A DNA stretch of 64,000 bases from Latrodectus hesperus (GCA_037975125.1 CM075851.1:74875487-74939486); one strand, 5' to 3'; shown: positions 44,299 through 59,683, counted from the first letter of the stretch. Notes: generated by a model from the letters alone, not told the origin. Translations and numbers: made by a program.

Positions 44299-45885
44299 AA
44301 ATAGGTGTATGTAAGTATCTTACAAATGAGAGTAGTGCGAAATGAAAAAAAAATCCTGGAATATGCTAGTGATTAACATTTTAGCTAACTTTGACATCAC
44401 ATGAGACACAAATGACACTTGAAGTTCTACGAAAGAATTTTACAGGAAATATTATTCAAAAATATTTTATCCAGGCTGGAGTTTCCTCAAAGGAATAATG
44501 TGAATAATAAAATGAATGATTGCTTACCAGAGAAGTATCAGAATTTGAAAGAGAAATATTTATTGCTTATCGACAGCATATTACAGTATATTATATTATT
44601 TTCTATGAGAGTTTGACTATATTTATAATTTTATTGGTCACAATTTGTTAACTCAATAATTAGTTGAATTTCAACCAAGTTCCACTCAAGCAAGTCAAGA
44701 TAAGTCTCAGTTCTGCGGAAATATTCTGGTGGCCATATACGTATCTAAAGACCCCAAAGAGAGCTCGTGCCATCTGATTACATTATACATCATTGTAGGG
44801 ACTTTGTGATTGTATGGATAACCAATGCATAGCTCTAGTTCTGAGCAATGGCAATTTGAAAATTGATCAGCACATCTCTGAAATATTTAAACGAATTGTT
44901 TTCTATATCGAGGCTTGCAAAACTCTATTCTTCAAAACATTTGAAAGTTGATGCATCAGCGCATGCTGTTAATCGTGTTCTAACCAACTTCGATGCAAAT
45001 GCTATTACTACATTCAATAATAGAAAACACTTGGCCATAAGATTTGTTTGATAAGACTGGCTTACCAGACCTATCAAGTTTGTCTAACTAATAAAATGTT
45101 TTACAGACAACAAGAATGAAATGAGTTGAGAGTTTCTGTAAAGCAAGTTCAATTTATCTCCATGCCTCAGTAGATAAAAGACATTCTATTTCCCAAGGTG
45201 GTCACTATTTGCACTAATTTTGTACTCTTGTAAATTCTTAAAGCTTAAAGAAATTTAGTAATTTTATCTTCATGCCATATTATTCACTTAAAAAAATTCT
45301 CATTGTTTTCTTAAAAGTGCTGGGTTTACGTGGCCAGCAAAAAAGTGCAAACCCCAAGATTTTTGTCATTCTTTAAAGGAGCTGATGGAAGTTCATTTGG
45401 AAATATGTCATCTTTCTAAAAATAAACAATAACCAATTATGCATGAAAATGCTAAGCAATGATAAGTCAAATGCATAATAAAGACATTTTTCATTTTTAA
45501 ATTTTCATTTCAATTAAAAAATATTGAATATTCTTTTTAATTACAACAATTATAAAATATAAACATTACATAATAAGGAATAATTAAGGTACAGTTTTTT
45601 AAACCAATTAAAGCCATAAAATAAAATGTTTAAAATTCAGAAAAATATTTGAATTGTAATTATTTGTAGTCTGTAACTTTCTGAACTCACACACCAGTGG
45701 AAAATTTTATTTGTTAAAATAGGTATTTTAACATTATTTACATAAGGTTAAACAGTATATAACAAAGTACTTCGGCGTTCTAAAAATAACATAGTAATTA
45801 ATGAGTTCGCTCACCATTATTTTGGTTAAATGTATAATGAGACAGAAAAATATTAATGAATATCCTAATATCCTATTTTTCACAT
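44299..45885. other. AT-rich stretch with one weak RNase-H-like patch
   Basis: Mostly featureless. At about 44930-45045 the plus strand encodes KHLKVDASAHAVNRVLTNFD, which recalls the DAS-x-x-AVGAVL strand of gypsy-type RNase H. The rest of the domain is not visible, so this may be chance or a very old fragment. Confidence 0.35.
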
Positions 45886-45895
45886 AATATATATA

Positions 45896-50410
<4,515 letters not shown>

Positions 50411-50479
<69 letters not shown>
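50411..50479. repeat. (TG)n(TA)n microsatellite, left part
   Basis: Ten TG units then about 49 bp of TA, stopping exactly at the gypsy LTR. The array resumes at 56625 on the other side, so the element split it. Confidence 0.97.
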
Positions 50480-50483
<4 letters not shown>

Positions 50484-50609
50484 ACAAATTTATAAATAAT
50501 GATTATATTTGTCTTAAAATATCTCAGACAGATCAGAAATTCTCACATTTTGGGCAAAAATTGCGGTATTTAGACGTGTTGTAGTTTAAAAGCGGATTTC
50601 CTAATGATT

Positions 50610-50672
50610 TGGCGACTTGGCGACAATTGGCGACTTGGCGACTTTTGGCGAGATTTTTGGCGACTTGGCGAG
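50610..50672 (+). repeat. GGCGA repeat array in U3 of 5' LTR
   Basis: Seven GGCGA units in the pattern TTGGCGACTTGGCGA, TTTTGGCGAGA and variants, about 115-180 bp upstream of the TATA box. The 3' LTR has eight units. Regular spacing suggests binding sites for a host factor, or a slippage-prone minisatellite; its function is inferred. Confidence 0.8.
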
Positions 50673-50787
50673 AAATCGATACTTCTGGAAACATCCATCA
50701 CCTAAGCTCTAGGACCAATATTTTTCGAGATAGCCTAGAAGCTTCCAGAACCTTGGCGAAATTGGTAGATTTCTCCGCCAAGTCAGG

Positions 50788-50795
50788 TATAAATA
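50788..50795 (+). promoter_or_regulatory. TATA box of gypsy LTR
   Basis: TATAAATA in U3 after GCCAAGTCAGG. The 3' LTR carries the same site at about 56339. Confidence 0.8.
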
Positions 50796-50995
50796 CCGCA
50801 GCCCGACATGGAATAGTCAGTTTTGTGAAGACAGTCAGTGAGTGAAGACGATTAGTTGTGACTGCTAGTTGTTCTCTGTCTGAGGTATTTGAGACCTGTG
50901 ATTGGAAGCTATTTCTTATTGTTATCTGACGAATTGTAGCTGTATAATTGTGATTGTTACAGCGGGAATTTCGTTTATCTAGTGAAGTTTTTACG

Positions 50996-51002
50996 AATAA
51001 AA
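50996..51002 (+). promoter_or_regulatory. Polyadenylation signal of gypsy LTR
   Basis: AATAAAA, about 200 bp after the TATA box and 68 bp before the LTR end. In the 3' LTR copy this would end the transcript. Confidence 0.7.
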
Positions 51003-51072
51003 GTCTTGTGTTCATTAAGTGGTTGCTTTATTCAACTCTCAATCAACACGAACCCGTGGAGCTCGGTACAAC

Positions 51073-51090
51073 TGGTGTCAGAATCGGGGT
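51073..51090 (+). other. Primer binding site
   Basis: TGGTGTCAGAATCGGGGT begins two bases after the 5' LTR. The leading TGG pairs with the CCA of a tRNA 3' end, as in most gypsy elements. I cannot say from memory which tRNA it fits. Confidence 0.75.
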
Positions 51091-51100
51091 TGAAGAGTTG

Positions 51101-54100
51101 ATGCAGCGTGTTACCAGAAAAATGGATATGGATTTAATGAAAAGTCTTCTCGAAAAATTAGCGGAGCAGATGGCTGAGATGAAAGCTGGACAAGAAGATA
51201 TGAAAACCGAGATGAAAGCTGGACAAGAAGAGATTAAAACCGAGATGATGAAAGAGATGAAAGCTGGACAAGAGGGGATGAAAGCTAGACAAGAAGAGAT
51301 TAACACCGAGATGATGAAAGAGATAAAATCTGGACAGGATGAGCTCAAGAAGGACATTGTAAGTGTTAAAGAAGAATTCTCCAACATCATTCAGGAGAAG
51401 ATGAATGCAATGGAGGATAAGGTAACTTCAGTAGAAACTAAAGTTCTAGAGATAGAAGAAAACGTGGAAGAAGCATTAGACAATATCAATAAGGAGATTG
51501 AAAGCTTGAAGAAGCAAATGTCAAACAAACATGAGGAACCCAACGTGACATTTGTGCCTTCCCTAGCCAATATTAAACTCTCAACATTTGATGGGAAATC
51601 ATCCTGGCAAGTATACAAGACCCAGTTTATGATGGTAGCGGAAGCTAATGGATGGAATCCCCGAGCCCAAGCTTTTCACCTGGCGGCTTCTTTAAGAGGA
51701 GACGCGGCTGACATCCTCGAGACGCTTCCGGAGGAGCAGAGGCACGATTTCCAAGCCCTATCGAGTGCGCTTGAGCTGCGGTTTGGAGATAAGTGCACTA
51801 AAGAATATAGCAGACTACAGTTAAAGTCACGCTATCAAGAAGCGGGCGAAAGTCTTCAAGAATTGGCTGCCGATATTCAGCGACTTTCCCATTTAGCATT
51901 TTCGGACTGCCCAGCGGAGACACGTCAGGATCTGGCTCTCCATCACTTCATCGATAGTGTGAGGGATCCGGAGATACAGAAAACACTTAGACTCGCCGAT
52001 GTCAAAGATATTGGATCTGCCCTATTCTACGCACATAAGATAGAGGCTGCCCAGCAGGCCGCGCGTAAAGACCGGCACTCAATCAGAGCCGTCTCTACTA
52101 CTGATAAGGACTATGATCTCAGAAAGCAAATCGAAGAACTGCGGCGAAAATTCCGTAACTTAGAAATGAGTAAAGGTGGCAGAAACACGAAAATTCAGTG
52201 TTGGACTTGCGGTGCAGTCGGACACGTTCAGAGAGACTGCCCAAAACGAAAAGATGATGGAAATGATCTTCGTCAGAAGCCCCATTTCAAATTCTTTCAT
52301 ATTTCTTCCGTAAGTAGCGGCGACAACGGACTTTTCGTTATGGGACATGTCAACGAAGTTCCCTGCAGAATGATAATCGATACTGGAGCCAACGTAACTA
52401 TCATTAGGACAGATTTGGCTCGCAAACTTGGTGACAAACTTATCTGGACGCCGCCCTGCATTACCCTCCAAACTGTGACAGGTGACAAGATTAAAGTGCA
52501 TGGAAAAATAAATCTAGACATTGCATTTGGTAATGCCGTGTACCATCATATGGCATATGTCGCTGATATAAATGACGAATTTATTCTCGGATTGGACTTT
52601 CTCAAAGAAAACCATTTCAAGTTAGATTTTAAAAATAATGAACTACACTCATGTTCTGAAGACATAGCGATTTTTAAGACGAAATATTCAGATATTAAAA
52701 CAGTCCATCATATAACTGCGAAGAGTGAAACAACATTACCACCAAGAACTGAGACAATAGTTTGCGGAGCTCTTTCAGAAGATAATAATTTTCATTATGG
52801 ATTGACTGAATATCCAGATTCCGACAATAGCGTTAAAGGAGTACTAGTGGCTTCTTCACTCGTCGATCTTTCACGAAATGTAATCCCGGTAAGAGTTGCT
52901 AATCTAAGTAATAAGGTAAAACTTATAAAAGAAGGAGAAGTGCTAGCGACTTGCACTCCAGTGACCTGTATTAACCGAAATTGTCAAGCCACACTATCTG
53001 AGCCTCCTGACACTCTAATTAATGAACTCCTTCAGAGAGCAGAGTTAGATGATAAACAGAGGAATGCTGCAAGAAATTTATTATTAGAATTCGGAGATCT
53101 CTTTTCCAAGAAATCAGATGATGTTGGGCGAACCAAATTGACGCAGCACCGAATCAATACAGGAAATCATCCACCCATTAAACAACATCCGAGAAGATTG
53201 CCATTCGCTAAGCAGGAAGAGGTGGATAATCTTCTGATGGAAATGCAGCAGAATGACATTATTGAGCCATCAGAGAGTCCTTGGGCTTCGCCTATTGTTT
53301 TAGTTCGGAAGAAAGATGGTTCTACCCGATTCTGCGTTGACTATCGTCGGTTAAACAACATCACTAAAAAAGATAGTTACCCTCTTCCTAGGATTGACGA
53401 TACACTTGATGCTTTATCTGGAAAACAATGGTTTTCGACTTTGGATCTCAAGAGTGGTTATTGGCAAGTAGAGATACATCCTGAGGATCGAGAAAAGACT
53501 GCATTCACCACAGGACAAGGACTTTGGCAGTTCAAGGTTATGCCATTTGGGCTTTGCAATGCACCTGCAACGTTTGAGCGCCTGATGGAGACAGTATTAC
53601 GAGGACTTTCCTACGAAGCCTGTTTGGTATATTTGGACGATATCATTATTGTAGGGCGCACATTCGAAGACCATTTAAGAAACATCCGAAAGGTGCTGGA
53701 AAAATTAAAAATGGCCAACCTGAAGCTGAATCCTTGCAAATGTAATTTATTCCGACGTGAAGTAAGCTATCTGGGACACATTATCTCTGCTGAAGGTGTA
53801 AGAACAGATCCTGAAAAGATCTCTGCAGTTAAGGACTGGAGTCGTCCAAAAGATGTCCACCAATTAAGAAGTTTTCTTGGACTATGCACATATTACAGGA
53901 AATTTGTTAAGGGTTTTTCAAGTATTGCCAGACCTCTTCACAAGTTGACAGAAGTTAAACAGAGATTTCTATGGACAGATGAATGTGAGAAAGCTTTTAA
54001 ACAACTGAAGGAGGCGTTGACATCTTCGCCCGTTCTTGCATATCCCCAGCCCGAAAAATTATTCATTTTAGATACGGATGCCAGCAACGAAAATATCGGA

Positions 54101-55831
54101 GCTGTTTTGTCGCAAGAAATTGATGATAAAGAATATGTCATTGCTTATTGGAGTAAATGTCTTTCGAAACCAGAGCGGAATTATTGTACAACCAGGAAGG
54201 AATTGCTGGCAATCGTCAAAGCCATAGAACATTTCCACCATTATCTCTATGGAAGAAAGTTCTTGCTCCGCACCGATCACGCATCCTTAACCTGGCTTTT
54301 AAATTTTAAAAATCCAGAAGGACAGGTAGCCAGATGGATTCAACGACTCCAGGAGTTTGACTTTGAAATACGTCATCGCAAAGGAACTCTGCATGGAAAT
54401 GCTGATGCACTATCAAGGAAACCGTGTAATGAAAGCTGCCGATATTGTTCTAGAGTAGAGAAGAACTATCAGTTAGTAAATCCTTCTGTACGCCAAGTTA
54501 CTGCTTCACCTCCATCGAAACCAGACCCATGGAGTGATAAAGAACTTAGAGAAGCCCAAAAAGAAGACCCAGATATAAATCCAATTTTAGAATTAAAAGA
54601 ATCTTCCAGTATGAAACCAAGTTGGCAGGATATCTCCACCTACAGTCCTGCTACTAAACAATATTGGGCTCTTTGGGACTCACTCCATATAAGAAATGGT
54701 GTCTTATACAGGAAATGGGAGTCCGATGATGGACGTAATTTCAAATGGCAGCTTGTTCTTCCAAAATCAAGAATTTCAGATGTTTTGAAAGAATTGCATA
54801 GTAGCTCAACTGGAGGCCACTTCGGAGTAATGAAAACTCTACAGAAAGTTCGAGAACGCTTCTATTGGAGCAAAACGAGACAAGATGTAGAGAAATGGTG
54901 CCAATCTTGTGATGACTGTGCGGCACGTAAAGGACCGAAGAAACGTAACCGAGGAAGGTTGCAGCGGTACAACGTAGGAGCACCTTTTGAGCGGATAGCA
55001 TTGGACATTTTGGGTCCTTTACCACGATCTTCAAATGGCAACAAATACATACTAGTTGTCATGGACTACTTTACTAAGTGGCCTGAAGCGTTTGCAATCC
55101 CCGATCAAGAGGCGACTACAGTAGCTGAGGTTCTAGTGCAGCAATGGGTTTCCAGATTCGGCACTCCCTTACAAATTCATTCTGATCAAGGAACAAATTT
55201 CACCTCTGTTGTGTTTAAAGGAATGTGTCAAATTCTCGGAATAGACAAGACGCAGACCACGCCACTACACCCACAATCGGACGGCATGGTAGAGAGGTTT
55301 AACAGAACCATCTTGAATAACCTCTCCCTTATGGTTTCCAGAAATCAGCAAGATTGGGATTTGAAGCTACCGCTGTTTCTGCTTGCATATCGCAGTGCTG
55401 TCCATGAGACTACCGGATATACTCCTTCACAGATGCTCTTTGGTCGCGAACTTCGTCTCCCTTGTGATCTTCAGTTTGGTCGTCCACCGGATACATCTTC
55501 ATCGCCAGAGGAATACCTTCGAGACCTTCAGGCACGTCTTGAAGATGTCCATAACTTCGCTCGAGACCGAATCAACCTGACGACCGAAAGAATGAAGACA
55601 AGGTATGACACAAGAGCGACGGGACATGAATTTCAAGAAGGTGACAAAGTTTGGTTGTGGAACCCGATTCGACGTAAAGGACTTTCTCCAAAGTTGCAAG
55701 CCAACTGGGAAGGTCCCTACACAGTCCTAAAAAGACTGAACGACGTCGTGGTTCGTATAAGAAAATCATCTGCTTCAAAACCAAAGGTAGTACATTATGA
55801 TAGATTAGCTCCTTATCGTAATGTAGAGTAA
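51101..55831 (+). CDS. Gypsy Gag-Pol polyprotein, single frame
   Basis: The 1576 residues start at ATG 51101, the first ATG after the primer site. Residues 20-150 form a coiled coil with repeated MKAGQE units. Residues about 155-340 are Gag (LSTFDGKSSWQVYKTQF and SLRGDAADILETLPEEQ), with one zinc knuckle CWTCGAVGHVQRDC at about 367. Protease has MIIDTGANVTII (Asp 427). Reverse transcriptase (about 690-880) has FCVDYRRLNNIT and YLDDIIIVG at 844. RNase H starts at about 985 (ILDTDASNENIGAVLS). Integrase has an HHCC finger (HFGVMKTLQKVRERFYW, CQSCDDC) and D, D, E in LDILGPLP, HSDQGTNF and MVERFNRT (about 1240-1400). The end has a GPY-type motif (NWEGPYTVLKRL) and no chromodomain. Gag and Pol are joined with no shift or stop, so one polyprotein is made. 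No lesion is visible; it could be active. Confidence 0.96.
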   Translation: MQRVTRKMDMDLMKSLLEKLAEQMAEMKAGQEDMKTEMKAGQEEIKTEMMKEMKAGQEGMKARQEEINTEMMKEIKSGQDELKKDIVSVKEEFSNIIQEKMNAMEDKVTSVETKVLEIEENVEEALDNINKEIESLKKQMSNKHEEPNVTFVPSLANIKLSTFDGKSSWQVYKTQFMMVAEANGWNPRAQAFHLAASLRGDAADILETLPEEQRHDFQALSSALELRFGDKCTKEYSRLQLKSRYQEAGESLQELAADIQRLSHLAFSDCPAETRQDLALHHFIDSVRDPEIQKTLRLADVKDIGSALFYAHKIEAAQQAARKDRHSIRAVSTTDKDYDLRKQIEELRRKFRNLEMSKGGRNTKIQCWTCGAVGHVQRDCPKRKDDGNDLRQKPHFKFFHISSVSSGDNGLFVMGHVNEVPCRMIIDTGANVTIIRTDLARKLGDKLIWTPPCITLQTVTGDKIKVHGKINLDIAFGNAVYHHMAYVADINDEFILGLDFLKENHFKLDFKNNELHSCSEDIAIFKTKYSDIKTVHHITAKSETTLPPRTETIVCGALSEDNNFHYGLTEYPDSDNSVKGVLVASSLVDLSRNVIPVRVANLSNKVKLIKEGEVLATCTPVTCINRNCQATLSEPPDTLINELLQRAELDDKQRNAARNLLLEFGDLFSKKSDDVGRTKLTQHRINTGNHPPIKQHPRRLPFAKQEEVDNLLMEMQQNDIIEPSESPWASPIVLVRKKDGSTRFCVDYRRLNNITKKDSYPLPRIDDTLDALSGKQWFSTLDLKSGYWQVEIHPEDREKTAFTTGQGLWQFKVMPFGLCNAPATFERLMETVLRGLSYEACLVYLDDIIIVGRTFEDHLRNIRKVLEKLKMANLKLNPCKCNLFRREVSYLGHIISAEGVRTDPEKISAVKDWSRPKDVHQLRSFLGLCTYYRKFVKGFSSIARPLHKLTEVKQRFLWTDECEKAFKQLKEALTSSPVLAYPQPEKLFILDTDASNENIGAVLSQEIDDKEYVIAYWSKCLSKPERNYCTTRKELLAIVKAIEHFHHYLYGRKFLLRTDHASLTWLLNFKNPEGQVARWIQRLQEFDFEIRHRKGTLHGNADALSRKPCNESCRYCSRVEKNYQLVNPSVRQVTASPPSKPDPWSDKELREAQKEDPDINPILELKESSSMKPSWQDISTYSPATKQYWALWDSLHIRNGVLYRKWESDDGRNFKWQLVLPKSRISDVLKELHSSSTGGHFGVMKTLQKVRERFYWSKTRQDVEKWCQSCDDCAARKGPKKRNRGRLQRYNVGAPFERIALDILGPLPRSSNGNKYILVVMDYFTKWPEAFAIPDQEATTVAEVLVQQWVSRFGTPLQIHSDQGTNFTSVVFKGMCQILGIDKTQTTPLHPQSDGMVERFNRTILNNLSLMVSRNQQDWDLKLPLFLLAYRSAVHETTGYTPSQMLFGRELRLPCDLQFGRPPDTSSSPEEYLRDLQARLEDVHNFARDRINLTTERMKTRYDTRATGHEFQEGDKVWLWNPIRRKGLSPKLQANWEGPYTVLKRLNDVVVRIRKSSASKPKVVHYDRLAPYRNVE

Positions 55832-56003
55832 AAATTAGTAGACCATGGTCTCTTTGTAAATAGTATAGATAATTTTTTTTATCTTTTCTATTTTTTTGTA
55901 TTTTTAGTTGCTTGTGTATGTAATGTATCCTCTTGAAATGTAAATTCTCTTATAATTAATTTGGCCTCCTATCAGGGGATTGTACTGCCCGGGACGTGCA
56001 GTC

Positions 56004-56018
56004 CTTGAGAGGGGGCAA
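56004..56018 (+). other. Polypurine tract
   Basis: TGAGAGGGGGCAA lies directly before the 3' LTR. The purine run primes plus-strand DNA synthesis. Confidence 0.8.
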
Positions 56019-56619
56019 TGTTACAAATTTATAAATAATGATTATATTTGTCTTAAAATATCTCAGACAGATCAGAAATTCTCACATTTTGGGCAAAAAT
56101 TGCGGTATTTAGACGTGTTGTAGTTTAAAAGCGGATTTCCTAATGATTTGGCGACTTGGCGACAGTTGGCGAGATTCTTGGCGACTTGGCGACTTTTGGC
56201 GAGATTTTTGGCGACTTGGCGAGAAATCGATACTTCTGGAAACATCCATCACCTAAGCTCTAGGACCAATATTTTTCGAGATAGCCTAGAAGCTTCCAGA
56301 ACCTTGGCGAAATTGGTAGATTTCTCCGCCAAGTCAGGTATAAATACCGCAGCCCGACATGGAAGAGTCAGTTTTGTGAAGACAGTCAGTGAGTGAAGAC
56401 GATTAGTTGTGACTGCTAGTTGTTCTCTGTCTGAGGTATTTGAGACCTGTGATTGGAAGCTATTTCTTATTGTTATCTGACGAATTGTAGCTGTATAATT
56501 GTGATTGTTACAGCGGGAATTTCGTTTATCTAGTGAAGTTTTTACGAATAAAAGTCTTGTGTTCATTAAGTGGTTGCTTTATTCAATTCATCTCAATCAA
56601 CACGAACCCGTGGAGCTCG

Positions 56620-56624
<5 letters not shown>
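56019..56624 (+). repeat. Gypsy 3' LTR
   Basis: 606 bp, 15 bp longer than the 5' LTR. The extra length is 12 bp in the GGCGA array (an added TTGGCGAGATTC-type unit at about 56166-56180) and 3 bp near the end (CAATTCATCTC against CAACTCTC). One clear substitution is at about 56365 (GGAAGAGTC against GGAATAGTC). Confidence 0.95.

Positions 56625-56687
<63 letters not shown>
56625..56687. repeat. (TA)n microsatellite, right part
   Basis: About 63 bp of TA starting exactly where the gypsy LTR ends. It is the continuation of the array at 50431-50479. Confidence 0.97.
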
Positions 56688-56690
<3 letters not shown>

Positions 56691-58639
56691 GGAAGAATAA
56701 TGCCAATTTTTAAGATTTTTGGAACAAAACAAATACCTTCAGACTGCAATACAGGACAAAATAATAATAATTAATGAAACGTAGGAATTATACTAAAAAA
56801 AATTCCATCTAGATCGCAAATTCAATATTTTGCATTAGACGAAGAGTGAAATCACTTATAATGCAATATTTATAGTTATAAGCGATCTATTGATATTTTT
56901 ACCCTACAAAATTTAAATCTTCTCTTGATTAAAAAACAGAATAATATAAAAAATGAAAAATATAAAAAAATGATTTGTGTCTTCATTGTTTTGCTAAAAT
57001 TAATGTAAAATATACAGCAATTTTTAAATATATTAAAAATTACTTTAGCCTTACAAAGTATTTTCATGTTGCACTAATAGCGATTGTCTGAATTGTATTT
57101 GTAAATATTACTTGGTAGAGTAAATAAATTTAACGCTTCAAAATTTCATTTCAGTGTTCTGTATACACAAATAATAAATCTTCATTTACTTCTAAGGATA
57201 AAATTAACGAGAGCTCTCTTTGATGTACATGCAAACAGAAATTCTGAAGTGTTAACATTGCCAAAGCAAACACTGCTAAACGTCATCATAAAATGTTTAA
57301 CATTTTATGATTGAAAACAGAAATCTTATATAAGAGGGTACACAATCCACTTAATAGGATAATTTCTTTTGCTTTTGTCTTGATTTGGAACAAAGTTTAA
57401 TACATATATACATGTCTTGAAATATTCTGAGATAAATATCTATATTTTATATTTAAGATAAATTAATTAACTCTGTTAAATGAGTAACATTTACAGATAT
57501 TTAATATCAAATAATTGTACGTAATTTATATATTTATTGCCAATTTTATGAAAATTATTTTTAGTTAAATTCAATTTATTTAAAATATTTCATTAATTGC
57601 ATTTAAAATTTAATAAATTAAGCAACAAAATTTATTAAAAAGCGATTAAATTTATTTTAAATATTTCATTTGCTTATGTAATAATTGTCTTCTACTTTCA
57701 TATAATACCAAGCGAAAATACATGTACATGTGCATATATATAAATTACTAGGAAACGATGACTTTTATCTAGTACAGCAATAAATGGGCTTCCAATCTTG
57801 CACATCAGAAATCTTAAAAGAAATCAGAAATACATTTGGTTTTCGTAATTTAAAAGCAGGGACCAAGCAGAAGAGATCTGAATTATATGCATACTCCAGA
57901 GGAGAAGAAGTTAATATGGACGATATTGCGACCTCGTCATATTTAACATGCCTTAATCACCATTAGCAAATATGATGGATCTGAGTTTGAGGTGGGTCGG
58001 GATCCAAATTTGTCATTTTCCGATAACGAGTAAAACTCTAACCAACCAGCCTACCAAATATACACAAGGCATACAAAATGTTATATTTACACAACTAAGT
58101 ATGAAACATTAAAAAGAGTTCCAAGAAAAAGCATCATTTTTTGAAAACAAAACATATATCGTTCTGTGATAAGTCATAACATTTTCCAAATGGCCCCAAA
58201 TACATATACAAAATAAGCATTTTTATTTCATATTTTAGTTAAGCTTATGAAAAAATTTTAATAATATGTGAAGCTGCAACATTTTACATAAAAACAAAAT
58301 TCAGGTGTATGATGAAAATTCTAATAGTCATAATAGGGTCAAACTAATTTATAATATCTGATAGTAAATTATTAACTAAATGTTATAAAACAAAGAAATA
58401 GTTTAATAATAACTAGTAAAAAATTCGAGTATTCATAAATGTCAAGTTAGTAATGGTTTTATTTTGTTATATCTTTTTTGATGTGTGATCAATTTTGCAT
58501 TTTTCTGTTTGTAAGAAATATTTTCCTCTGGAAAAATAACCATCTGGTGTTTTTATTATTTCATTAAATATTATAAAAATTAATACTTAAAATATTTTTA
58601 TAAACGCTTATAATAACATATTTAAGATTGTTATTTACA
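56688..58639. other. AT-rich stretch with one GC-richer patch
   Basis: Mostly featureless. At about 57780-58020 composition rises and a 60-codon frame is open (MGFQSCTSEILKEIRNTFGF and onward), followed by GAGGTGGGTCGGGATCC. I do not recognise the protein on either strand; it may be a transposon fragment. Confidence 0.45.
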
Positions 58640-59520
58640 GTGCCTTGACCCCTCGCTGGGTTTATACAAGGTCTTCTTCCACAAAGACCTTTCCTTACAG
58701 CTAAGAAGACACACATTCCAGCTCATTTGAAACAATTGGCCTTTGGAATAATAAATGAAATTCCTAAGGATTGTATTGTGATCTATACATATGGAAGAAG
58801 GATAAAAGTGGCCACTCAGGAAGGAGAATTTATATTTTATCCCAGGGAATTGAAGAAAATAATTAAGTTGAGAAATCCAGACCATTGCTCAGTTTTTAGA
58901 AGTTAAGTGATTGTCATAAATGATTGACTTGGATCCCTTATCTCTTACCCTGTCTGGATCCTGTCTGACAACTTGAGTTCTGTTCAATACTTCTCCAACT
59001 GACAGAGAGTGCGAAATAGTACTGGTATCGCAATTATTAACTATCTCAAGCATTTCTCGTCCTTCCGAGTAGTTCACTTTCAGTAAATACAATCTCATAC
59101 AGACATCCATGGCAATGAAACAGCAAAACTATTGGCTAAAAAGGGTCCTTGGGAACATTTAAATGTCGCTGATTCTTAAACCTACTCTGAACTTTCTTCG
59201 GAGATAACAAGATTTGCAGTGGCTCCTGGAACATCCCACCTGGTAATAGGGAATGAGATCTGGAGGGGTTTTGTCGTCCCTCCAATGTAGCAAAAGCGAC
59301 CAAAAAGTCATAAGATTTAAAATTTTAGATTTTAGATCTCAGTGTTACAGTAACAGGGCAAAAGTCCTTTCCTATTTGCGCGTCTTGTCGCAGAGAACAG
59401 GTGACTCCTGAACAAATTTTAACTAACCGGGCAGTGGCATCCATCTTTAAAAAAATCTTTAGTGTAGTTTTACCTACTACAGTGACAGCAGGATATAAAG
59501 CTTACTTAAAAATGTATTTA
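58640..59520 (+). pseudogene. Decayed LINE RNase H and C-terminal region
   Basis: On the plus strand at about 58770-58905 the frame reads CIVIYTYGRRIKVATQEGEF, which follows the first strand of LINE RNase H (usual VIYTDGSK) with the catalytic Asp changed to Tyr. At about 59103-59160 the frame reads DIHGNETAKLLAKKGPWE, the usual HxGIxGNExADxLAKxG motif. At about 59360-59430 CASCRREQVTPEQIL recalls the CxxCxxxxET-HIL tail. Stops and frameshifts lie between the pieces. No reverse transcriptase is left upstream. It is a third, separate dead LINE 3' end in the window. Confidence 0.7.
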
Positions 59521-59593
59521 CTTATGTAAACATACGTATATATATAAACTAATATAAACTAGAGTTTCTAATTAATCAAAGTTACCACATTGA

Positions 59594-59594
59594 A

Positions 59595-59683
<89 letters not shown>
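59594..59683. repeat. (TA)n microsatellite
   Basis: About 85 bp of TA dinucleotide with one TG unit near its left end. Confidence 0.97.

Larger units (their letters stand above)
50480..51070 (+). repeat. Gypsy 5' LTR
   Basis: 591 bp. It holds a GGCGA repeat array (about 50610-50672), a TATA box (TATAAATA, 50788-50795) and AATAAAA (50996-51002), giving the expected U3-R-U5 order. The long coding frame can be read upstream to 50954, inside the LTR, but the real start lies after the LTR. Confidence 0.95.
50480..56624 (+). mobile_element. Ty3/gypsy retrotransposon, full length, apparently recent
   Basis: A 6145-bp element with LTRs beginning TGTTAC and ending GGTACA, a 5-bp target duplication TATAT on each side (50475-50479 and 56625-56629), a primer site, one gag-pol frame and a polypurine tract. 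The target was a microsatellite. The LTRs differ by one clear substitution, a 3-bp indel and a 12-bp change in an internal repeat. The coding frame is open throughout. Only about 190 bp separates pol from the 3' LTR, so there is no env gene. The lack of decay contrasts with the copia copy at 30716. Confidence 0.96.

Noticed and set aside
50954..51100. N-terminal extension of the gypsy polyprotein into the 5' LTR
   Set aside because: The start would lie in the LTR, upstream of the LTR/primer-site junction. The first ATG after the primer site (51101) is the better start.
51043..52521. Minus-strand frames opposite gypsy gag
   Set aside because: Mirror readings of a strongly coding plus strand; no family resemblance.
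55832..56018. Possible env gene after pol in the gypsy element
   Set aside because: Only about 190 bp before the 3' LTR, with no open frame of useful length.
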